64,000 nucleotides of DNA from Nocardia takedensis NBRC 100417 (GTDB lineage Bacteria > Actinomycetota > Actinomycetes > Mycobacteriales > Mycobacteriaceae), in NCBI RefSeq assembly GCF_000308695.1, contig NZ_BAGG01000061.1, positions 124,001 through 188,000 of the forward strand, read 5' to 3'. Position 1 is the stretch's first letter; each line of letters starts with the position of its first letter. Position numbers and translations under genes: made by a program. Positions 60,901-64,000 of the stretch are shown here, in pieces. The notes under the pieces were generated by a model. That model searched no databases. It saw nothing but the letters and a program-made list of their open reading frames with translations, and was not told where the DNA came from.

Positions 60901-63900
60901 CGGAACAGTTGTGGGACTTGCTGATCGACGGCCGAGACGTCATCTCGGACTTCCCCGAGGATCGCAACTGGAACGTCGCCGAACTGTTCGACCCGGATCC
61001 GGGCGTCCATGGCAAGAGCTACGTCCGCGAAGGCGGATTCCTCTACGACGCCTACGATTTCGACCCCGGCTTCTTCGGCATCTCCCCGCGTGAGGCGCTG
61101 GCGATGGACCCGCAGCAGCGACTGCTGCTGGAAACGGCCTGGGAGATGTTCGAACGCGCGGGTATCACCCCGGAATCTCTGCGCGGCAGCGACACCGGCG
61201 TCTACATCGGCACCAACGGTCAGGACTACGCCGCGCACCTGCGGCACGCCCCGCCCGATCTGGAGGGCTACCTGCTCACCGGCCGCGCGGCGAGCGTGGT
61301 CTCGGGCCGGGTCGCCTACACCCTCGGACTGGAAGGTCCGGCGGTCACCCTGGACACGGCGTGCTCGTCGTCGCTGGTCGCCCTGCACTGGGCGGCGCGG
61401 GCGCTGCGCAACGGGGAATGCTCGCTCGCGGTGGCGGGCGGTGTGACGATCATGTCCACGCCGGGGTTGTTCGTCGAGTTCAGCAGGCAGCGCGGTCTCG
61501 CCCCCGACGCCCGTTGCAAGGCGTTCGCGACCGCCGCCGACGGCACCGCCTGGGGCGAAGGCGTCGGACTCGTTCTGCTGGAACGACTCTCGGACGCGCG
61601 CCGCCACGGTCACGAAGTCCTCGCCCGACTGGCGGGTTCGGCGACCAACCAGGACGGCGCGTCCAACGGACTGTCCGCCCCGAACGGGCCGTCCCAACAG
61701 CGGGTCATCCGGCAAGCGCTCGCCGACGCGGGCCTGTCGGCCGATCAGGTCGACGCCGTCGAGGCGCACGGCACCGGCACCCGCCTCGGCGATCCCATCG
61801 AGGCCCAAGCCCTGCTCGCCACCTACGGCGCCGACCGGGAACGCCCCCTGTGGCTGGGCGCGCTCAAATCCAACATCGGCCACACCCAGGCCGCCGCGGG
61901 CGTCGCGGGCGTCATCAAAATGGTGTTGGCCATGCGCCACGGCCTGCTCCCCGCCACCCTGCACGTGGACGAACCCAGCACCTACGTCGACTGGACCGCG
62001 GGCTCCGTCGAACTGCTCACCGAATCCCGGCCCTGGCCGGACACCGCCCACCCCCGGCGCGCCGGCATCTCCGCCTTCGGCATCAGCGGCACCAACGCCC
62101 ACGTCATCCTGGAACAGGGCGACGCCCCCGAGTCCACCGATGCGCCCGTGCGCTTCCTCCGTGCGGCGGATACAGCCGCGGGCACAGCCCCCGACGCCGA
62201 GCCTCCGCGACTCATCGCGTGGCCGTTCTCCGCCCGTACCGCCGACGCCCTGCGCGCGCAAGCCGCCGCTCTGGCCGAGTTGCCCGCCGGCTCAGCGCCA
62301 GTGCGCGTGCGGGGTTCGGTCGACGCGGTACCCGCCGGTGATGCGGAAGGGGCATCGACCACGGTCGGATCCCCGGATCGGCGGTCTTCGGGAGTTGTCG
62401 TTGGTGCGGGGGATTCGGTCGCCTCGGGGCCTGTTGGAAACGTCTCGGACGCGGATGGCTCGGGAATCATCGCCCCGGAGGGTGTCGCGCACGCCCTGGC
62501 GACGACCCGGACGCACTTCGAGCAGCGGGCGGTCGCGATGGGGCGTGATCACGCGGACTTGCGACGCATCTTGGGGGCCTGTGCGGCAGGCGAATCCCCG
62601 CGCGGGCTGATTCTCGGGACGGCACGCTCGACCGCGCGGACCGCGTTCCTGTTCGCGGGACAGGGCGCGCAGACCCACGGGATGGGCCGGGCTCTGCGTG
62701 CGCGGTTCCCGGTGTTCGCGGACGCGCTCGAGGAGGCTTCGGCGGCACTGGACGCGCACTCGGATCGCCCACTGGCCGAGGTGATGTGGGGGAGCGACCC
62801 CGGGACGCTGGCCGAGACCGGTTACGCCCAACCGGCGTTGTTCGCCGTGCAGACGGCCCTGGCGCGGCTGTTGCTGTCCTGGGGTGTCGAACCGGAGTAC
62901 GTGGCGGGTCATTCGATCGGTGAACTGGCCGCGGTGCACGTGGCCGGTGCGTTGTCCTTGCCCGATGCCGCGCGATTGGTGGCGGCGCGGGCCGGGCTCA
63001 TGCGGCGGCTGCCCGAGGGCGGGACGATGGTGGCGGCGGAGATCGCGCCGGCGGAGGTACGGCCGCTGCTCACACCCGGGGTCGACATCGCGGCGGTGAA
63101 CGGCCCGCGCGCGGTGGTGCTGTCGGGTGAGGTCGGGCCGGTGGACGAACTCGTCGCGCGACTGTCCGCCTCGGGGCATCGGACGAGTGCGTTGCGGGTC
63201 TCGCACGCCTTCCATTCGCACCGGATGGATCCGGTGCTGGCGGAGTTCCGCGCCGTCGCCGCCTCGATCGCCTTCGCCGAACCGCGAATCCCGGTGGTGT
63301 CGACGGTCACCGGACAACCGGTCGGCCGCGCGGACCTGTCCGAACCGGACTACTGGTCGCGTCAGATCCGCTCGACGGTGCTGTTCGCCGACGCGGTGAC
63401 CACCTTGGCCGGGCACGGCGTCAACACCTTTCTCGACATCGGCCCGACGCCCGTCCTCGCGCCCGCGCTACGCGACTGCCTCGACAGCGGCGTCACCGTG
63501 GAAGCCGTGGCGCGCAGAAACGTTCCCGAGGACGAGGCGGCGCTCACGGCGTTGGCGCGACTGCACGTCGCGGGCGTCCCCGTCGACTGGACCGCCCTGT
63601 ACCCCGCGCCCGCCACACGAGTTCACCTGCCCACCTACCCGTTCCAGCGCCGACGCCTCTGGTTCGACGCCCCGGACGTCGTCGCGGCACCCTCGGCCAC
63701 GGAGTCCTGGCACTACCGAATCGACTGGCGTCCCGTCGACTCCGCTTCGTCACCGGCCGCGCCTACCGCCCCGGTCGACCTCGATGGCGGATGGTTGATC
63801 GTGGTCCCGGCCGCGTACGCCGACGAGGAGTTCGTGGCGGCGGTCCGCACCGCCCTGGGGAGACGGTGCGTATGCGTCGAGATCGCCCCGGCAGATGCTT

Positions 63901-64000
63901 CCGCGCTCGCCGACCGGGTCCATGCCGCACTGGCCGATGCCGAGTTCACCGGGGTGTTCTCCCTGCTCGCGCTCGCGGAGCAGCCGGATGCCGAATTCGA
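52011..64000 (+). CDS. Type I modular polyketide synthase, loading module plus two extension modules, 3'-truncated by the window edge
   Basis: At least 3,996 aa, open to the last base; ATG at 52011 with GAGGAG ten bases upstream. Order: KSQ(4-420)-AT(514-800)-ACP(S935); KS(998-1425)-AT(1689-2000)-DH-like(2051-2350)-KR(2360-2830)-ACP(S2886); KS(2944-3370)-AT(3545-3860)-start of KR. It begins with [17 protein letters not shown] and has no docking domain at the N-terminus, consistent with being the first PKS of an assembly line. Predicted start: malonyl loaded, decarboxylated by KSQ to an acetyl starter. Two unusually long low-complexity linkers precede the extender ATs. Product unknown. Confidence 0.95.
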   Translation, partial: MSEMDIAVVGVSCRLPGAADPAEFWRLLAQGRSAIAEPPEDRWARADLAGTPRHGGFLDRVDEFDADFFGIAPREAAAMDPQQRLALELSWEALEDAGITPDAVRGEALGVLFGVCADDYAALRAAAGAPTDHRTLTGQHRGIIANRVSHFLGATGPSLVVDTGQSSSLVAVHLGCEALRSGDADTVLVGGVNLNLSPATARITAEFGALSPDGRCHAFDERANGYVRGEGGAVVVLKPLARAVADGDDVYCVIRGSATNSGAGDTLTTPDGAAQQQVLRRALARAGVDPAAVHYLEAHGTGTAVGDPVEAASAAAVYGVDRPSGEPLRLGSVKTNIGHLEGAAGIAGLLKVVLALRHRQLPASLNFRTPHPRIPMDEWNLRVQRTLEPWPSAGPLLAAVSSWGMGGANCHVVLSDHPAPESAGAGPAIVPWVLSAHGDDALRAQARRLASIPGDLDPADVGHALATARAAFAHRAVVLGRDSADLRRGLTALAEGRPAASLVRGRTHAEGALAVLFPGQGAQRLGAGRDLYEATPVFATAFDACLRVLDPHLDRPLRSVLWGSDPDLLDRTRYAQPALFALGTALYRLLESWRVRADFLLGHSVGELVAAHLAGVWSLEDAARVVCARGRVMDALEPGGAMLAVEATVEQVAAILPAGAEIAAVNGPAAVVVSGDESAVDRVAAACAAQGTRVKRLAVSHAFHSFRMEPALAEFAAVLADVRAEAPRIPVLSNVTGRPLTAAEATAPAYWTDHIRRTVRYGDGLAHLSAHGVTRYVEAGPGGVLAGLTRAVVGPDPVVLPFLPKDRPEPEAATAVAAGLHVDGVPLDWTALFGGPRPRPRGLPTYVFHRRRYWFDTFSDRAESSPTRAEKDAVDSSSDAGLTVDPGAASGPGAALEGDRDPVELVRDHVAAVLGHDDPAAVDQHRVFKKLGFDSLALLELVRSLNTATALDLPSSVVFDHPTPAALAAHLSTVRAAHGSPAPESEAAPGTATRTAVDEPIAIVAMSCRLPGGVRDPEDLWQVLTEGRDVIAPFPESRGWDIDSWYDPDPDRPGRSYVREGGLLPDADLFDADFFGIGPREATAMDPQQRLLLELSWETLERAGIDPNTLRGSDTGVFVGAMPQDYAPRLGQIPDGLSGYLLTGTTTSVASGRIAYTLGLHGPALSVDTACSASLTALHLACRSLRAGETSMALVGGVTVMANPDIFVELSSQRALSPDGRCKAFSARADGTGWSEGAVVVLVERLADARAAGHEVLAVVRGSAINQDGPSNGLTAPNGRAQQRVIRAALEDARLGAADVDAVEAHGTGTALGDPVEAGALLESYGRHRERPLLLGTVKSNIGHTQAAAGLVGVLKMVLALRHGVLPKTLHAEQPSPHIDWSTGTLRLLTEPTPWPETGAPRRAGVSSFGISGTNAHVILEQAPTVALSPSPPQPISPQAPQPLSDSLVRARPLPDSSRQPEPHAESSTQPEALPLPRSQPQAMSQPRPLSPSGLYSAQPQSVSQHQPQSQPRPVSPATGSAVIPWVLSARGEDALYARAEQLLAWTEAAGPLASDGGNTGPTVAVGDGAGRPSPDPASRLGGDDGSAIGGDLANPATHRSARKGGLSDDGPAEPASPAVDVAVRGPAGGLARSADVGWSLVNTRAALEDRAVVIARSPEEHRRGLAALASGTPDASVVRGRAVGSPKVVLVFPGQGPQWIGMGRELLDTAPEFAQQARACDAALREFTGWSVLEVLRQVDGAPDLARVDVVQPVLFTMMVSLARLWRAYGVIPDAVVGHSQGEIAAAYVSGGLPLRDAAMVVALRSQAWWELRGKGAMASVTLPVARIAGRLPDSVAVAAVNSPGSVALAGDPTDLDALLAELVAEGVKARRVPGVDTAGHSAQVDVLRERLLTELAPVAPGPSRIPFYSTVTGGLFDTSAMDAGYWYRNMREPVRFEDATRALLAADHTVFVEASSHPVLVSALLDTADDVGKPVLTVASLRRDEGGPARMLTSVAEAWVGGVTVDWNACFGAGRGAVALPTYPFQRTRFWLTPTTGGDVGAAGLTRTDHPILGAALELADGDGVVLTGLLSERAHPWLSEFAEDGRVVVPLAVFAELAAHSAGRVGTDHLADLSTDAPLTLTAGSSVTVQVVLGAADDTGARQIGVHSRTGDGPWTRHAHATAHPHTPAPSAALLEWPPADAVADTHDGHQIWRVGDEIYTEMGVPAESEPSGPESAESQGSAFGLPPLLLDTVLRLGTGGTPAALRGFSLFAEGATTVRARIVPGSRADDNSHGLDTPAGTAVHGRIVPGSDDDLRAPVATTGNGGPGSGERVTAEADGTDRGARAITVSLFDVLGNPVAEIDSVTFAEATPTAEAIPSDALFRVTWPLLTSETPTPAETIAVLVTGAASSGGRIASVPADPASTASRRVDPGDRDTEAANPFGLYAPRYADLADIADIPDAVLVDLSGHLDVEPAVAQALSLIQDWIEGGFPETSRLVFVTRRAVAIEDDEDILDLPAAAVWGFVRSAQSEHPDRLVLLDLDEHAAPESVRAALASGAAQCAIRAGALRVPRLARVTETVPSAAPFSADGTVLITGATGTLGALLTRHLVTRHGVRHLLAVSRRGPDAPGAAELVAEAAEFGARVTVRACDVADRDQVRALLETVEPPLTAVIHAAGVLDDGVVTDQTRARVAAVLRAKVDAARNLHELAGPVALILYSSMVATLGGPGQTAYGAANAYLDALARHRRFSGLPGVSLGWGFWDERSEMSEHLTDLDRLRMARSGVRPLPSELGTALFDAALRTGLPAVLPVDLDLSAVRERAADGVAPLLRGLVRPRTRRTAARARTADTSLARRLAPLSQPERTQVLVELVRAHAAAVLGHTTPDAVGAAQAFRDAGYDSLTAVELRNRLKTATGLPLPTTLLFDYPTPTVLAAHLDAELRGDQAGPVRPAVTAKAADDDPIVIVAMGCRLPGAVRTPEQLWDLLIDGRDVISDFPEDRNWNVAELFDPDPGVHGKSYVREGGFLYDAYDFDPGFFGISPREALAMDPQQRLLLETAWEMFERAGITPESLRGSDTGVYIGTNGQDYAAHLRHAPPDLEGYLLTGRAASVVSGRVAYTLGLEGPAVTLDTACSSSLVALHWAARALRNGECSLAVAGGVTIMSTPGLFVEFSRQRGLAPDARCKAFATAADGTAWGEGVGLVLLERLSDARRHGHEVLARLAGSATNQDGASNGLSAPNGPSQQRVIRQALADAGLSADQVDAVEAHGTGTRLGDPIEAQALLATYGADRERPLWLGALKSNIGHTQAAAGVAGVIKMVLAMRHGLLPATLHVDEPSTYVDWTAGSVELLTESRPWPDTAHPRRAGISAFGISGTNAHVILEQGDAPESTDAPVRFLRAADTAAGTAPDAEPPRLIAWPFSARTADALRAQAAALAELPAGSAPVRVRGSVDAVPAGDAEGASTTVGSPDRRSSGVVVGAGDSVASGPVGNVSDADGSGIIAPEGVAHALATTRTHFEQRAVAMGRDHADLRRILGACAAGESPRGLILGTARSTARTAFLFAGQGAQTHGMGRALRARFPVFADALEEASAALDAHSDRPLAEVMWGSDPGTLAETGYAQPALFAVQTALARLLLSWGVEPEYVAGHSIGELAAVHVAGALSLPDAARLVAARAGLMRRLPEGGTMVAAEIAPAEVRPLLTPGVDIAAVNGPRAVVLSGEVGPVDELVARLSASGHRTSALRVSHAFHSHRMDPVLAEFRAVAASIAFAEPRIPVVSTVTGQPVGRADLSEPDYWSRQIRSTVLFADAVTTLAGHGVNTFLDIGPTPVLAPALRDCLDSGVTVEAVARRNVPEDEAALTALARLHVAGVPVDWTALYPAPATRVHLPTYPFQRRRLWFDAPDVVAAPSATESWHYRIDWRPVDSASSPAAPTAPVDLDGGWLIVVPAAYADEEFVAAVRTALGRRCVCVEIAPADASALADRVHAALADAEFTGVFSLLALAEQPDAEF
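55001..60790 (+). other. PKS module 1: KS-AT(TAGH)-DH(degenerate)-KR(B-type)-ACP
   Basis: KS Cys C1171 (DTACSAS) with both His present. The AT has GHSQGE (S1781) and TAGH (1879-1882) instead of HAFH or YASH, so an ethylmalonyl- or methylmalonyl-type extender is likelier than malonyl. In the DH the catalytic His position is F2084 ([11 protein letters not shown]) and the usual PG is PL, although D2235 is kept; it is probably inactive. The KR has [11 protein letters not shown] (2664-2666, B-type) and Y2718. ACP serine S2886. Predicted output: a beta-hydroxy unit. Confidence 0.85.
56283..56575 (+). repeat. Gln/Pro/Ser low-complexity insertion between KS1 and AT1
   Basis: About 95 residues of PQ/SP-rich sequence ([33 protein letters not shown]) inserted where PKS modules normally have a short KS-to-AT linker start. 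In frame, with a TTA codon at 56430-56432. Confidence 0.7.
60840..64000 (+). other. PKS module 2: KS-AT(malonyl)-KR..., cut by the window end
   Basis: KS Cys C3118 (DTACSSS) with EAHGTGT and KSNIGHTQ. The AT has GHSIGE (S3635) and HAFH (3732-3735), i.e. malonyl-CoA. After the AT the sequence goes straight into the KR structural subdomain ([10 protein letters not shown] near residue 3900), so there is no DH before it. KR catalytic part, ACP and further modules lie outside the window. Confidence 0.88.

Noticed and set aside
57507..62261. 1,584-codon open frame antisense to the PKS
   Set aside because: Shadow of the PKS reading frame. The plus strand carries intact KS, AT, KR and ACP motifs across the whole interval.

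Overview
The window is very GC-rich DNA, densely coding on both strands, and almost certainly comes from an actinomycete. Nocardia or a close relative fits best. The basis is family content (giant WXG100-like toxin-type protein, F420-type LLM oxidoreductases, a CYP157-like P450, CtpI-like P-type ATPase, DUF3618/DUF4235/CsbD/DUF6480/DUF6328 stress-type proteins, modular type I PKS). I ran no database search, so the genus is an inference. No rRNA, tRNA, CRISPR array, insertion sequence or prophage was seen.

Layout. 0-3.5 kb: the 3' part of an acyl-CoA synthetase, a P450 lacking the ExxR arginine, and a small-molecule kinase-like protein. 3.7-20.2 kb: a three-gene unit of a small WXG100-like protein, one gene of 15.7 kb (5,236 aa) and a 98-aa protein. 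The giant protein has a CpnT-like N-terminus, a papain-like toxin domain with visible Cys-His-Asp, two tandem HExxH zinc-protease-like domains, at least eight copies of a helical unit and a conserved C-terminal domain. It looks like a polymorphic-toxin-type secreted giant. 20.2-31.7 kb: housekeeping and accessory enzymes (secreted GH1 glycosidase, methyltransferase, DEDDh exonuclease, a 900-aa membrane protein with a hydrolase-like end, two LLM oxidoreductases, NDH-2-like flavoprotein, permuted NlpC/P60-like protein). 31.7-37.4 kb: an ABC permease remnant, DUF6328, and an operon of a TPP enzyme, DUF6480, a PLP decarboxylase-like enzyme and a DoxX protein. 37.5-39.4 kb: an overlapping HDO / HemK2-like methyltransferase / CDGSH operon. 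39.5-47.3 kb: a small secreted protein, a very long P-type ATPase, CsbD, CinA-C and a DUF1469-DUF3618-DUF4235 operon.

47.4-64.0 kb is the edge of a polyketide cluster: an NHL/SMP-30-like secreted protein, a LAL-type LuxR regulator and a type I PKS running off the right end. The PKS starts with a KSQ loading module (KSQ-AT-ACP). Module 1 is KS-AT-DH(degenerate)-KR-ACP and module 2 is KS-AT-KR and so on. The regulator and PKS promoters share AGGG(G)T repeats with identical 21-bp spacing and identical geometry to the putative -35/-10 boxes. This suggests that the regulator controls both genes.

Most genes carry clear AGGAGG-like ribosome binding sites, and several convergent or tandem gene ends carry perfect GC-rich hairpins (12-16 bp stems).
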